Positions 1-11,400 of a stretch of DNA of 46,525 nucleotides are shown here, piece after piece; the stretch's first letter is position 1; the number at the start of each line of letters is the position of its first letter. The notes under the pieces are model-generated. The model saw only the letters and a program-made list of their open reading frames with translations, ran no database searches and was not told the origin of the DNA. Location: positions 1 through 46,525 of the forward strand of contig USFR01000013.1 in assembly GCA_900553945.1 (NCBI GenBank), read 5' to 3'. Made by a program: the position numbers and the translations under genes. Source of the stretch: an uncultured Clostridium sp. GTDB lineage: Bacteria; Bacillota; Clostridia; TANB77; CAG-508.

Positions 1-190
1 TTATTTATATATAAAGGTTTTACGAATTAAAAATAAATTCGTGGGTGAATTTTTTTCGTTTACTTATCTTTTTATTTACATTTTATCAACAAAACCTTAA
101 TAATCTAGCGGAAGCTCGCAATTCCAATTTTTTGAAAATAAAATAATCCACAACCTTTTTGTATTTAAAAATTTTTATCCACAGTACTAA
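1..190. other. Intergenic region at the left window edge
   Basis: No coding sequence is supported here. A perfect 7-bp inverted repeat (ACGAATT/AATTCGT, 22-42) is followed by a T-run at about 51-57, so it may be a plus-strand terminator for a gene left of the window. The rest is AT-rich sequence without a recognisable signal. Confidence 0.5.
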
Positions 191-233
191 AAAGAAAAAT
201 ACATATTCAAAAATTTTATATGTATTTTTCTTC
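191..233. repeat. Palindromic element, minimal copy (copy E)
   Basis: This 43-bp hairpin consists almost only of the terminal arms of the palindromic family found elsewhere in the window: AAGAAAAATACATAT (192-206) and its exact reverse complement (218-232), separated by 11 bases. It starts 18 bp past the topB stop codon. On the minus strand the hairpin is followed by a T-rich tract, so it could serve as the topB terminator. It looks like a deletion relic of the longer copies or the minimal unit from which they grew. Confidence 0.85.
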
Positions 234-250
234 TTCAATAATCTTTGTAT

Positions 251-2152
251 TTACATATTAATTACTAATCTACCAATTTTATTCCTAATATACTTTTCAA
301 GTTTCTCCATGAATACTCCTGGTTCAATTTCTTTTTTGGCAACCATGTCTAAACCTTTTTCCCAGCTTGCTGTTAGGTCCGGGTTTAGCATATCTGGCAT
401 TGATGCGAATACTACGTCGTAGATTGCTTCTCCTTTTTCTGTTGGTGTTATTATTTGTGTTTTGGGATTTATTGCTATGTAGTTTATTCTTTCTAGTTTT
501 TTCATTATTTCTGCTCTTGTTGCGCTTGTACCTATTCCAGCTCCTTTTATTTGTTCTCTTAGTGCTTCATCTTCAATTAGTTTTCCTGCGTTCTCCATTG
601 CAAGTATCATTGAGCCTGAGTTGTATCTGCTTGGTGGTGAGGTTTCTGCTTCTTTCGTTTTTAATAAGTGAATTGATATTTTTTCTCCTTTTTTCAAGGC
701 TTTTAGTACGTCCATGTTGCTTTCTTTTTCTTCTGCTTCGCCTTTTAGTACGTCTAAGTATCCTCTGTTTACACATACCTTTTCATTTGCATAGAATTCC
801 TCATTTTCAATTTTTATTGTTACATTTATTTTGTTGTATTCTGCTGGTGGATAGAAAATGCTTAAAAATCTTTTTACAATTAATATGTACACGTTCTTTT
901 TTAAGTCTGATAATGCATCATAATTTTCAAATCCTTGTCCTGTTGGGATTATTGCGTAGTGGTCTGTTATTTTTGCATCGTTTACGTATTTTGTTTTTGT
1001 TAGGTCTGTTGGGTATTTTTCTGCTGACATTTTGGCTAAAATTTCTTGTACTTCTTGGTTTTTAAAGCCTTTTGCTATTCCGTTTAAGTTCTTTGTAATT
1101 ACTTTTGCAATTGCAGTTGATAATACTCTTGCGTCAGTTCTTGGGTATGTTACTAGTTTCTTTTCGTACAATTCTTGAATTATTTCTAATGTTTGGTCTG
1201 GTTTGATTTTGAATCTTTTTGTACATTCATTTTGAACTTCTGCTAGGTTGAATAGTAGTGGTGGATTTTCTTTTTGTTTTGACTTTTTTACGTTTTCTAT
1301 TATTGCATCTTTGTCTTTTATTGAGTCTATGAATTTATTTGCTACTTCTTGTTTTTTAAATCCTGTTTCATTATATAGGTGTGGTGATTCAAACATTTTT
1401 GATTTTTCTGTTGATTTCCATTCTGCTCTGAAAAAGCTTTCTTCACCAAATTCTCCTGATATTTTATAATACTTTGTTTTCTTGAAATTTCTGATTTCTC
1501 TTTCTCTTGATACTACCATTCCTAAAACGCATGTCATTACTCTTCCTACTGCGATTGAAACTCTTTCTTCTTTTATTTGGTTTGCTACTCTTCTTCCAAA
1601 GATTATTGATAATAGTCTTGAAAAGTTGATACCTATTAGGTAGTCTTCTTTTGCTCTTAAATATGCTGAATCGGCTAGGCTATCATAATATGATTGGTCT
1701 TTTGCTTCTCTAATTCCTTTTAAAATTTCTTCTTCTGTTTGTGAATCTATCCATACTCTTTTTATTTGTGCATTCGGATTTGGATGTGCCATCATTAGTA
1801 CTAGTCTTTGAATATATTCTCCTTCTCGTCCGGAGTCACCTGCGTTGTATATTTCTGAAACGTCTTCTCTTTTCATTAAACTTTCTATTACATTGAACTG
1901 GTTTTGTACTTGTGGTATTATTTCATATTTCCATTCTTTTGGAATGAATGGAAGTGTGTCTAGTCTCCATTTTTTTAGATTTTCGTCATATTTTTCTGGG
2001 TATGACATTGTTACTAAATGGCCTACGCACCATGTTATTATCCATTCGTCTGATTCAAGGTATCCATTTTTTCTTGTTGTATTAATTTTAAGTGCTTTGG
2101 CGAATTCCATTGCTACACTTGGTTTTTCTGTTACTAATAATTTTTTAGCCAT
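251..2152 (-). CDS. topB: DNA topoisomerase III (type IA)
   Basis: Type IA topoisomerase that cuts one DNA strand, passes another through and reseals it, thereby decatenating replication or recombination intermediates in the cytoplasm. The 633-residue protein opens with a Toprim domain (MAKKLLVTEKPSVA; acidic motif DSGREGE at residues 106-112) and carries the catalytic tyrosine in VTYPRTD (Tyr336). It ends without obvious C-terminal zinc fingers, and its length and ending fit TopB better than TopA. The motif reads DSGREGE where DxDREGE is more usual. The ATG start is supported by GAGGAAG 6-7 bases upstream. It is monocistronic, flanked downstream by palindromic copy E and upstream by copy A. 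Family assignment is firm. Confidence 0.95.
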   Translation of the reverse strand: MAKKLLVTEKPSVAMEFAKALKINTTRKNGYLESDEWIITWCVGHLVTMSYPEKYDENLKKWRLDTLPFIPKEWKYEIIPQVQNQFNVIESLMKREDVSEIYNAGDSGREGEYIQRLVLMMAHPNPNAQIKRVWIDSQTEEEILKGIREAKDQSYYDSLADSAYLRAKEDYLIGINFSRLLSIIFGRRVANQIKEERVSIAVGRVMTCVLGMVVSREREIRNFKKTKYYKISGEFGEESFFRAEWKSTEKSKMFESPHLYNETGFKKQEVANKFIDSIKDKDAIIENVKKSKQKENPPLLFNLAEVQNECTKRFKIKPDQTLEIIQELYEKKLVTYPRTDARVLSTAIAKVITKNLNGIAKGFKNQEVQEILAKMSAEKYPTDLTKTKYVNDAKITDHYAIIPTGQGFENYDALSDLKKNVYILIVKRFLSIFYPPAEYNKINVTIKIENEEFYANEKVCVNRGYLDVLKGEAEEKESNMDVLKALKKGEKISIHLLKTKEAETSPPSRYNSGSMILAMENAGKLIEDEALREQIKGAGIGTSATRAEIMKKLERINYIAINPKTQIITPTEKGEAIYDVVFASMPDMLNPDLTASWEKGLDMVAKKEIEPGVFMEKLEKYIRNKIGRLVINM

Positions 2153-2240
2153 TTACTAACTTCCTCTCTTTTTTTCGTGATTATTATTATATAACAAAAC
2201 TCTGTAGAACTAAAGCACTTTTATTTATTTTTAGTGTATA

Positions 2241-2423
2241 AAAAGAAAAATACATATTAAATTTTTGAATCACCGCGCAGCGACTAAAGGAACGAAACGC
2301 AAGTGAAGTGACTGCGATTGAAGCATTCTCCCCTGTTTGAAAATAGAAATAATAAATTTCTATTTTCAAGAACCGAAGAATGCGACAGCAAGGTGTGAAA
2401 AAATTAATATGTATTTTTCTTTT
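2241..2423. repeat. Palindromic element, full-length copy (copy A)
   Basis: A 183-bp nested palindrome. The outer arms AAAAGAAAAATACATATT (2241-2258) and their reverse complement end the element at 2423. Inside lie CACC/GGTG and GCATTC/GAATGC pairs and a perfect 14-bp inner hairpin TTGAAAATAGAAAT with a 5-base loop (2337-2369). The left half contains CACCGCGCAG, shared with copies B and C. There is no room for a transposase, so it is MITE-like or REP-like in build. Confidence 0.85.
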
Positions 2424-2441
2424 TGCTTCTGAAATAGGTAT

Positions 2442-2470
2442 AAAAAAACAACCCTTTTTGAAAGAGTTGT
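2442..2470 (-). terminator. Rho-independent terminator of the cohesin gene
   Basis: Stem ACAACCCTTT/AAAGAGTTGT with one mismatch and a 3-base loop, followed on the minus strand by a run of seven T. It lies 14 bp past the stop codon at 2484. Confidence 0.8.
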
Positions 2471-2483
2471 TCTTTTTATTTTA

Positions 2484-3260
2484 TTATTTTTCTATTTTTT
2501 TATAATTTACAAATGATACTATTGCTAATGTTAATACTGCTAACATTAATGGAACAATATAATCTGAAGCTCCTGTGTATGGCATATTTTCATTATTTAC
2601 TGTTGTTGTATTTGATTCTTTTGATACTGTATTTGCTACTGAATTTCTTGCTGTGTTATTGTTTGTTTGATTTCCTGTTGCATTATTAGTATTGTTATTT
2701 GTCTTATTACTTGTACTATTATTTGTGTCATTTGAAATACTATTGCTATTACTACTGTTATTATTTCCACCTATTGATGTTCCAATTGTGATATTTGTTG
2801 AAATATCTGATATTGAAATTGCATTATCTAGTGTAGAGTTTGCTGCTGAGATTGAAACAAGTTGTATAGCTGCATTTGTAGCTGTTGTGTTATCCTTTAC
2901 TTTAAATGTAAATGTTGCAATCTCTTTATCTGTAGTGATTGCTTCTGCACTATCTATCTCTAATTTTTTATTATCCTCATTATACGTAACTGTCCATCCA
3001 TCTAAGCCTTTTACATCTGATTTACTAAGTGTTAATATATCTGTATCAAATTTTAATGTTCCTACTACTCCGTTTATTCCTCCATCAACACTAATTCCTG
3101 ATAACTTAAGTGTTACTTTAAGTTCAGATCCTTTTGAAACTTTTGAATTATTTGGTGTTAATGATGCTGAGTAAGAACCTGCAGCAAATGATTTACTAAT
3201 CATTAATGCCATTACTGTCAAAATAGTCAATAATGTGATTACAATTTTCTTTCTTTTCAT
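2484..3260 (-). CDS. Secreted cohesin-domain protein with MPYTG anchor
   Basis: A 258-residue surface protein. An N-terminal signal peptide (about residues 1-27, cleaved near SFAAGS) is followed by a cohesin-like beta domain (about 28-160; conserved-looking stretch GGINGVVGTLKFDTDILTL). Next comes a low-complexity Asn/Ser/Thr stalk (about 165-225), then MPYTG at about 226, a hydrophobic helix and the basic tail NYKKIEK. This is the arrangement of a sortase substrate with M replacing L in LPxTG. Cohesins bind dockerins, and the gene just upstream encodes a dockerin-ending protease, so the pair may dock on the cell wall (inference). It has its own promoter at 3285-3313. The cohesin assignment is by pattern only; a related beta-sandwich carbohydrate-binding fold is the alternative. 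Confidence 0.75.
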   Translation of the reverse strand: MKRKKIVITLLTILTVMALMISKSFAAGSYSASLTPNNSKVSKGSELKVTLKLSGISVDGGINGVVGTLKFDTDILTLSKSDVKGLDGWTVTYNEDNKKLEIDSAEAITTDKEIATFTFKVKDNTTATNAAIQLVSISAANSTLDNAISISDISTNITIGTSIGGNNNSSNSNSISNDTNNSTSNKTNNNTNNATGNQTNNNTARNSVANTVSKESNTTTVNNENMPYTGASDYIVPLMLAVLTLAIVSFVNYKKIEK

Positions 3261-3284
3261 TCAAATTTCTCCTTTACATACAAT

Positions 3285-3313
3285 ATTATAACGTCTTTAC
3301 TACATTACGTCAA
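3285..3313 (-). promoter_or_regulatory. Sigma-A-type promoter of the cohesin gene
   Basis: On the minus strand: TTGACG, a 17-base spacer, then TATAAT, located 25 bp upstream of the cohesin ATG, with an AAAGGAGAA ribosome binding site between. It gives the cohesin gene transcription independent of the upstream protease gene. Confidence 0.8.
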
Positions 3314-3340
3314 CCCTTTTTTGATATTTGTCAGATTTTG

Positions 3341-5389
3341 CTATTGAACACATAATTCTCTAAGTTTTAGTAGGTCTACAATATCAACTGTGCCGTTTCC
3401 ATTAATATCTGCTGATTCTAAATTTGCTCCTGTAAGTATTGATCCTTTTAGTTCTACTAGATGGGCTCTCATTTTAGCTAAATCTAATGCTCTTGCATAT
3501 TCATCTGTTCCTGAGCCTGATATATCTGAAACAACAGAAATAATATATTCTTTTGTTCCTACTTTTACTTTATAGCCTGTTCTTACTAAATTGTTTTTAA
3601 CTTCATTTCCGTTTTTGTCTACTATTGTATATGTTTGACTGGCAGTTATTCCATTTTTAAATTGTGCAATTGTTGTGTTTACCGGTACTCTTGTTATTAT
3701 GTTATTTTTTATTTTATATGCTGTTGATGTTATTGTGTCGTCTGTTGGAGTTGGCGCATTTTCTTGTTTTGTGTATGCTCTTATTCCTCCATCTAAATAA
3801 ATTGATTGATATTTTAAATCTTGAAATGAATATGTTGATTGCGTATAATCAAATGCTCCTGTTGTGGTATCTGTGTACACTAAATAACTCTCTCCTTGAT
3901 TTGCCGTTGCATAATCATATGTGCTTCCCAATGAAATTAAATTGTTTTTAGGCATCTCTATTGGTATGCTTGCTTCTCCGCCTTCTGATATGTATGTTAC
4001 ACATATCGCGAATTTATCTTTAGTTAAATTAATATTGCTTAAATCTACTGATGTGTATCCATATGTTAAATCTACATTTTCTTTTAATAGTTTGAAATTA
4101 ACAGGATATCCTTTTTGTCCAAAAGTTTCTGTATAATATACTTTTGCTTTTTGTGCTTTGAATGAAGGTATACCTATTTGTAGTAATTTTTCTGAATCTT
4201 GAGTTGTTCTATCAAAAACATTAACTACTGATGCTGATGTTCCTGATAGTGTATACTCTGATGTACATCCTAGTTCATCATGTAAATATACGTTTGAGTA
4301 TGTTGGCTCTGATGCTCTTGTAATTCCTGTCATTGCTTGTTCTACAAAAAAGTCATCATATGAAATATATATATATCCATCGTAATAGTCATCTTTTCCA
4401 TATGAGTTTAACGCTATGTATGCTCCTTTATTTCTCCATGTTCTTCCGTTTGGTACTTGAATATTATCATTGCTTGGGTAGTAATCATCATCCCAACCAA
4501 CAATTAGTATCGCATGATTTGGTGGTGCTATTTTCCCATTTATTTCTATTTGTGGTACATATACATCTTTGTCTCCATCTACTTGGAATATATTAGCCAT
4601 TACTCCGCCATTTGTTTTTATTTGTTGTTTTATTGTATTTCTATATGTATCTATATTTGAAATTTGGCTTGAAAATACGTCTGAATTATAATTATATTGA
4701 TTATAATATTGTATTTCTCCAGTATCTAAAACCTTTTTATATATTGATGGGAAGGCTATATAGTCATTTAAATTCTCTTGCGTTCCGTTTTTCGTTTTTA
4801 ATTCAGAATAATTTATTCCTGTAATCGCTCCTGTTGATGGCATGTCTGATTCAAGAACTGGTCCATTTCCACTAACGCTATAATTAAGTGCCATTGCTGA
4901 AGTTCCTCCTTCTGCAGTTTTAGCATCTCTGTTATATGCGTTTTTTGTTAGTGTTTGGTCTTTAAAGACATTGTTTGAAAAATAATTAACATGTCTTGCT
5001 GAATATTCTTTTCCTTGCAGACTTGAATTTGTTGCATAATTATATGCTTCATATGCCGAAACTAGTGCATTGGCCCAACATTCATATGTATCTTTTCCAC
5101 TTGCTGTTTGATTTTTTACAGTTAATTTTGATTTGAATGATGGAATATATGATGTTGGCAGACTTGCTCCTATTTTACTATCTGCTATTTTAGAAAATAA
5201 TGAACCTACTAATTTTGTTCCTGATGTCATTTCCGTTTTAGATTCATACATGATGTTCATCTGTTTTCCATTATTAGTTACGATTTGATTAATTTTTGCT
5301 GAATTGGTTATTTGAGCTGCTTTTGCACTACTGTGTATTGACAGTAATGTAATTCCAGCTAAAACGCCTGAGAGAACTTTTTTATTCAT
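3341..5389 (-). CDS. Secreted papain-family (C1) cysteine protease with C-terminal dockerin
   Basis: A 682-residue exported protease. The signal peptide spans about residues 1-24 (cut near AKAAQ). The C1 peptidase domain shows catalytic Cys104 in ECWANAL, His292 in NHAILIVGW and Asn328 in ALNSYG. The VKNQ segment that normally supplies the oxyanion glutamine sits further from the Cys than usual because of a small insertion. The last ~65 residues resemble a dockerin: a degenerate first repeat (SDISGSGTDEYARALDLAKM) and a well-formed second calcium loop (DINGNGTVDIVD) followed by LLKLREL. Dockerins bind cohesins, and a cohesin protein is encoded 80 bp downstream. Substrate and docking partner are not shown by the sequence. 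Protease assignment is firm, dockerin likely. Confidence 0.88.
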   Translation of the reverse strand: MNKKVLSGVLAGITLLSIHSSAKAAQITNSAKINQIVTNNGKQMNIMYESKTEMTSGTKLVGSLFSKIADSKIGASLPTSYIPSFKSKLTVKNQTASGKDTYECWANALVSAYEAYNYATNSSLQGKEYSARHVNYFSNNVFKDQTLTKNAYNRDAKTAEGGTSAMALNYSVSGNGPVLESDMPSTGAITGINYSELKTKNGTQENLNDYIAFPSIYKKVLDTGEIQYYNQYNYNSDVFSSQISNIDTYRNTIKQQIKTNGGVMANIFQVDGDKDVYVPQIEINGKIAPPNHAILIVGWDDDYYPSNDNIQVPNGRTWRNKGAYIALNSYGKDDYYDGYIYISYDDFFVEQAMTGITRASEPTYSNVYLHDELGCTSEYTLSGTSASVVNVFDRTTQDSEKLLQIGIPSFKAQKAKVYYTETFGQKGYPVNFKLLKENVDLTYGYTSVDLSNINLTKDKFAICVTYISEGGEASIPIEMPKNNLISLGSTYDYATANQGESYLVYTDTTTGAFDYTQSTYSFQDLKYQSIYLDGGIRAYTKQENAPTPTDDTITSTAYKIKNNIITRVPVNTTIAQFKNGITASQTYTIVDKNGNEVKNNLVRTGYKVKVGTKEYIISVVSDISGSGTDEYARALDLAKMRAHLVELKGSILTGANLESADINGNGTVDIVDLLKLRELCVQ

Positions 5390-5438
5390 AGATTCCTTCT
5401 CCTTATTTATATAATATGCATTGCTTTTCTTAAATAGA

Positions 5439-5480
5439 TTTATAAACTAAGAAAGTTTTGAAGCTTCCTTAGTTTATAAA
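5439..5480. terminator. Long hairpin after the giant surface protein gene
   Basis: Arms TTTATAAACTAAGAAAG (5439-5455) and CTTCCTTAGTTTATAAA (5464-5480) pair over 17 bp with one mismatch. It lies 5 bp past the stop of the 2166-residue gene and upstream of the protease gene, so it probably ends the two-gene surface operon. There is no strong T-run after it on the minus strand, which lowers confidence in factor-independent termination. Confidence 0.55.
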
Positions 5481-5485
5481 ATATT

Positions 5486-8400
5486 TTATTTCTCTTCATC
5501 ATCTTGAATTTTCTTTTGTTTTATTACAAATACTATTCCCATTGCTCCCATTGCAATTGCTAAAATTATTAATGGAACAATATTATTTTTAATATATGTT
5601 CGTATTGCTATACCTGTTGGTGCTATTACTGTTACATATTCTGGTGACCATGCATCATTTTCAGGATATTTTGTCCAATTTTTTGATTCTGTTTTCCAGT
5701 CACCTGATGCTGTTGATTTATGTAGTTCTATACTATTGTATCCTGCTTTCCACATTCCTTGTGTTGTTGAAATTACCATTGCATTTCCTGGAACAGAGTT
5801 TATATCTCTTCTACCTGTTGAGTTTGAATATACTAATACTTCTGCTAAATTGTCTATTCTCATTTGGTTTGCATCCGTTCCTGATGATGCTTCTTTTCTT
5901 GCTGTTAGACGGATTTCTGAATAGAATTCATCGCTATCTTCTCCAACGTAGTTCTTTGATTTTAATTCTTTTGTTAATGTACTGTTATACTTACTACTTG
6001 TTTTTTCATTGTCTTCATATTCAACTCTTCCTGTTGATTCACAATCGCTTGTTCCTCCATCTGATGTTGGTATTTGTTTTAATGCTTGTAATCTTTCGTT
6101 ATAGCTTATTACTATATTTGATCTTGTTTCTGTTATAAATGCTCTGTCTTTTTCATCATAAATATTTGTTTTTCCATTAACTACTCTGTATGCTGTTTTG
6201 TCTATTAATCCATTTAATGATGGATTATATCCTTCTGCTCCTAAGTCTGATGTTATCCATGATGCGTTTGCAACTGAGCTATCATTTTCTGGACTAGCAT
6301 CTATATCAACATAATCTACAAGTTGGTCTACTGTTGTTGTTACTAATTTGTCTCCCTCATATTGAATATCCACATCTTCTAGTGCACTATTATCTTCTGC
6401 ATAATCGCTTATTGTATATGTTTCTGGTTCTTCCTTAATTCTGTTTTCATAATAGAATCTACCAACGTATTTACCATATTCAACAATTTGTGGTTTTATT
6501 GTACTTGTGTTGTATTCTGTTCCTGTTTTTTGTAGCATATGTCCTCTGTATTCGTTATACTCCTCAGCTTTATTTACAATTTCTTCAGCTTTATATAATT
6601 CGGCTAAATCTCCTGTAAAGTCTGCTTCTGAATTATTTAATAATTTCATTTTATATTGAATGCGTAATGTTATATCATTTAGATACTCGTTTTCTATTGA
6701 AAGTGCATAAAATCCTTGTTGATATAGTCCTGCTGTTGATGCTTTTGTATGTGGGATGTATGCTATTTTTTCAAGTCCTGCTGCATTAACGTCTGTTTTT
6801 ATAATTTCTCCATCTTCATCTATTGATGCGTTTAGTATTACTTCACCTGATTTTAATACTTGAATATTTTCAATGTATTTTTCTAATGCTATATCTGTTT
6901 TTGCTCTTTCTTCTATACCAAAGTTAATATTTTTTATTGAATAGTGATTTTCTACAATTGGATTATTGTTTTCGTCATATTGTTCTGCCTGGTTTTTCTT
7001 TGCATCTGGTTCGTATTTTTCACCATTAGGTCTTGCAGTCTCATCTTCATCTCCATCAATTTTCATTTTCTTTGGATCTTCTATTTCTACTTGCATTATT
7101 GGTGTTTCTGCATACATTTTTGTTGCATCAATAAATTCTTCATTTGATGCATCTCTTTCTCTTAAAATTTGTCCTCTATCATTTTCAATTGTTCTTGAGT
7201 ATGCATCTACTATCATTCTTCTTGATTCATTGTCTCTTGCTGTTGATATTTTTAATTCGCTAATATCTGTTCCATCAATTGTAGTTTTTCCTGTTAAGTC
7301 TAAGTATTTATCATTTAAATGCTCTTTTCCTGATTTTTCTGATAAGTCTCCCATGAATTTTGTATTTTCATAATCTTGACCATTATATTTAACAATATTT
7401 ATTGTCTCTGGTGTTTGTGGTTCTGCATTTTCATTTGCCGTATATTTTACATCTGTATTTCCATCACCTTTTGTTCCATAGTCAAATCTTAAAACATAGT
7501 CACCTGGTAAGAAACCATAGATATAGTAGTTTCCGTTTTCTGTTGCTGATTCTGTGCTTTCAACTTCGCTAGTTTCTGCTTTACCTCCTTCTATTGTGTA
7601 TGCTGATTCACCCAGACTATTATAATTGTAATACTCTTGCGGTACTTGATAATAGTAATCATAATTATCATATTCTAAATTGTATGAGCCGCCTTCATTT
7701 AATCGTCCCATATTTATTACTTCATACATTGTTATTCCTACATTAGGTATTAATTTATCATCAGAACCTTCATCATAGTATCCATTACCTGTTGATATTT
7801 CATATTTTCCTGCTTCTTGGTCTTTTGCGTCTTCCCAAACATATCCGGCCATATCTCTTTCATATGTTTCTAATTTAATATTTAAAGGTATTGCTCTATC
7901 TGTATCATCTTCGTATTTTGTTCTATCTTTTATATCAGATTTTTTAATATTATTTGGTGCTGAGTCTTTATCTACTCTTCCTGAAACCCATCCGCTTCTA
8001 TATGCTCTATAAAATCTTGAATTATAATCTTTTGAAGTGTAATAAGTTGAATAATTTGAAATTTCTGCTATGTTTTCTTTATCTCCAAGCATGTCTTTTC
8101 TTGCTGTAATTGAAACTTCTGCTTTCTTTTTCATTTCTTCATATCCATCTTTATTTACTTCATATGTTGTAAATAATTCTGCATACTGATTTGGTTTTAT
8201 TTTCATTTCAGTTAAAGAATCAGTTGTTGAAACTAACATTTTTTGTTTTGCTTTTAGAGTATCATTCTTCTTTTCTGTCCATTTTATTTCTCCGCAATCT
8301 ACTCCATCAACTTTTTCTGCTAAGTTTTTCTCTTTTGTTTCTTGCCATAAATTATTTATTTCTGCATCTTTTGTATTCATTATTCTGTAATATGGTGCAT

Positions 8401-11400
8401 CCGCAACAACTTGCTGGCTTCTCTTTGAATTATTATCTATGACTGATGCTTTTACATCTTCTGATACAATTGTGTATTGTTCATCATAGTAATCTGTTAT
8501 TTCATTAAACTCTACCTCGTTGGTATCTGAATTGTTGTACACTCTAACTACATATGTTACAAATACTCTTAGTTCAGTTCCTTCTTTCATTTCTTGTACT
8601 TCTTGAATTGCATCTTTATATCTTTGGTATGATTGATATGCAAGATCTGTAGAATATAGTCCTAATGAATATTTTTCGTATTTTTTGTCATCTATTTCTT
8701 TTTTTCTTTTCTCTAATGCAAGTTTGTACTCTGATGTGTCAAAGTCTCCAAGTAGATTATACTGTTTTGTTATTTTTTGCTCATTTACAATCATTGTAAC
8801 TTTATATAAATCTTTAAGTGTGCTCATATCTGTTTTTGGTCTTTCTTTAAGTCCTAAATTAATGTGTAACATATACTCATCTATGTATCTTCCAACTTCA
8901 TTACCACTACTGTCTTTTATACGCTTATTGTTCATTATATAAATCCAATCTTGTGCTTTTCCTTGTGCATCTTTTTCTTCAACTAATGGATACTTAATTC
9001 TATAATCAGATTTTCTTAGAGACATCTCATATAATTCTGTATTATCATAATATGTTTTTGCTGTAATTCTGTATCTTTCATACTCTTGACCTGGTGTAAC
9101 TTTCTGATTTACTTCTGATCCATCTTGTGGAGATGCTGCTGAATTTAATTTAGAAGTCATTAAATTTTCTTCTGTTTTACCTCTATATGAAATCTTATTA
9201 AATTTCTCGTCTGCATTATCTTCTGCGTTGTATCCGTCTATGTCAGTTGTTTTTGTTTTACCATTTGTTGAATTATCATCTTGTATCTCTTCTTCACCTG
9301 TGATTTCACCAAATGTTCTATCAAAGTTGTATCTGCTTTCTACTTGTTCAACAGCCATAGAACTATCTCTGTATGAATTTGGATCTTTTTTATACTCTGC
9401 CGCTTTTCCCTGTGATGCATATGTTTCTCCGTCAATGTCAATTGTACTAGCTGATTTGGCTAGATATGTTGTATGTCTATATACTTGTCCATCATATTCG
9501 AATTCAATTACATAGAATCCATTTTTTACGCTTCCTGGTGCTTCAAGTCTTTTTACTTCATAATGACCTTGAGCATTTGTATATATTGGCCATTTTATTT
9601 CTTCACCATTTTCTTTGTGAGCTATGGCTTTACGAACATTCCTACTTCCTGAATATACATATATTGTTACACCTATATTCTTTAGCTCTTTTTCTCCGCC
9701 TTCTTTAATACCTATTGTTAGACTGCTATCCTTTTGTGAGTCACCATCTACCCACACATCACCAGCTAAAGTGGTTGTCAGGTCTATATTCCATCTAAAT
9801 TCTGCGTGTCCTTCTTCATCTTTCTTATTTCCATCTACTGTAAAACTATATCCTGCTCCCATTTGATAGAAGAATCTATCTGCTTGTTCAACTCTCATTA
9901 GTTCTTGTGTATGTATCTGTCCAACTTGATATTTTGATACAGTTATTGATGCGCTTGTCATGTCAGAGCAATAAGTTGAATAATCATACTCTTGTTCTCC
10001 TTTGTCATTAGTTTTGTAGTGTCTATATTCATGATTACAACTTGTGTAACTTACTCCACTTGATGACCAAGCCCATTTTTCTATATAACCTGTTGTGATA
10101 TGATATGTTCCGCTTGCAGTTAAGCATCTAAAGTTAAATGTTAATCCTCCTAGCATATGCATACCTTCTTCATAATCTAGTAATATGTAAAAATCTTCAC
10201 CTGTGTGTGGATATGCATCATATTGATCAGGAATTGCATTTCCTAATGAATCAATGCTTCTTCTCTGATTATCTTCCCAAGAGAAGTTCCATCCATCTCC
10301 TAGTTCTTTGTCTTCAACAATATTTTTTCCATTTACAGTTCTCTGAACTGAAAGAACTGGTGTTCCTGTTATACCTGCAAATTGATTTCCATTGTTTCCT
10401 AAGTCTGAATTTCCTAATGATGTTGGAGAATATACCTCCATGTATTGGAAGTTGAATGGTCCTATTAAGTATCTTTTTCTTGTTGCATCATATGTAACTT
10501 CAACTTTTTCTTTATTTGTTTTATCTTGTATAGTATCTTGGTATGTTCCATCATTTCCATTTTTTCCATATGCTCTTATTGCTTGATGCATTAATGCAAA
10601 TAATCTGGCTTCCTTAACTAAACCTGTTGCATTTCCTGATGAATATCCATCAGTATCAACATTTTTTCTAACAGTTATTTCATCTAAATATTTCATGAAT
10701 TTTTCTCTATCTTGAAGTCTCTTTTCAAAGTATTCATTTAACTCATCAATTTCAGATTGTAGTACTGCTATTTCTTGATTTATAACACTTATTCTGTTCT
10801 CGGCTTTTCTTATATATTTTTGATATCTTGGTATACTTGAGTTATACTGTTTTTTTGTTTGTGGATCTTGAATGTTATTAATTAATTTTTGATATTTATT
10901 TATTTGATTTTGAAGGCTTTCATTTTCATCAGTTAAATTTTTGATGTCTTCTTCCAAACCACTAATACCATCTTCATATTTTCTTATATTTGATTTTATT
11001 GTAGCAATTTCTTTATCTACTTTTCCTGTATTATCTTTATTTGCAACTAGCTCAGCTCTTTCTTCTTGTTTTGCACTTAAATCTGATTGTGCTTTTGCTA
11101 ATGACTTCTCATATTTTTTTATTTGATTTTGCTTCTTAGCTATTAATTCATCATTTTGTGATATCTCAGATCTAAGTGAACTAATATTGTCTTCATATCC
11201 ACCAATTTTATTATTAAGTTTATTAATTGTTTTATTCCATCTTGCTATTTTGTTTTCTAATTTTTCTTTTTCTGCATTTAACTTATTTATCTGTGTTTGA
11301 TTTTTGTCTATTATAGCGTTCTTTGCTTCTGTTTCTTGGTCTTGACTTAATGATGGATCTTCATCAAATACAGTATTTTTTCCTCTATTAGCTGATATTG

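Larger units (their letters stand above)
2153..2483. other. Intergenic region between topB and the cohesin gene
   Basis: About 330 bases with no supported gene. It holds palindromic copy A (2241-2423) and the terminator of the cohesin gene (2442-2470). The short open frame at 2187-2369 is produced by the repeat and is not considered a gene. Confidence 0.8.

Noticed and set aside
367..1065. A 232-residue plus-strand frame inside topB
   Set aside because: Antisense to a firmly identified topoisomerase, and made almost only of Leu and Phe; a shadow frame.
2187..2369. A 60-residue minus-strand frame upstream of topB
   Set aside because: It lies largely within palindromic copy A, has no binding site and no recognisable protein pattern.
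2484..5389. A cellulosome locus
   Set aside because: Only one cohesin and one dockerin are present, and there is no glycoside hydrolase or carbohydrate-binding scaffold in the window.
5596..6138. Long Leu-rich open frames antisense to the giant surface genes (also 8191-8442, 9228-9515, 13661-14176, 15050-15463)
   Set aside because: They lie opposite strongly supported coding frames, have the Leu/Phe/Ser bias of reverse-read AT-rich genes, and lack ribosome binding sites.
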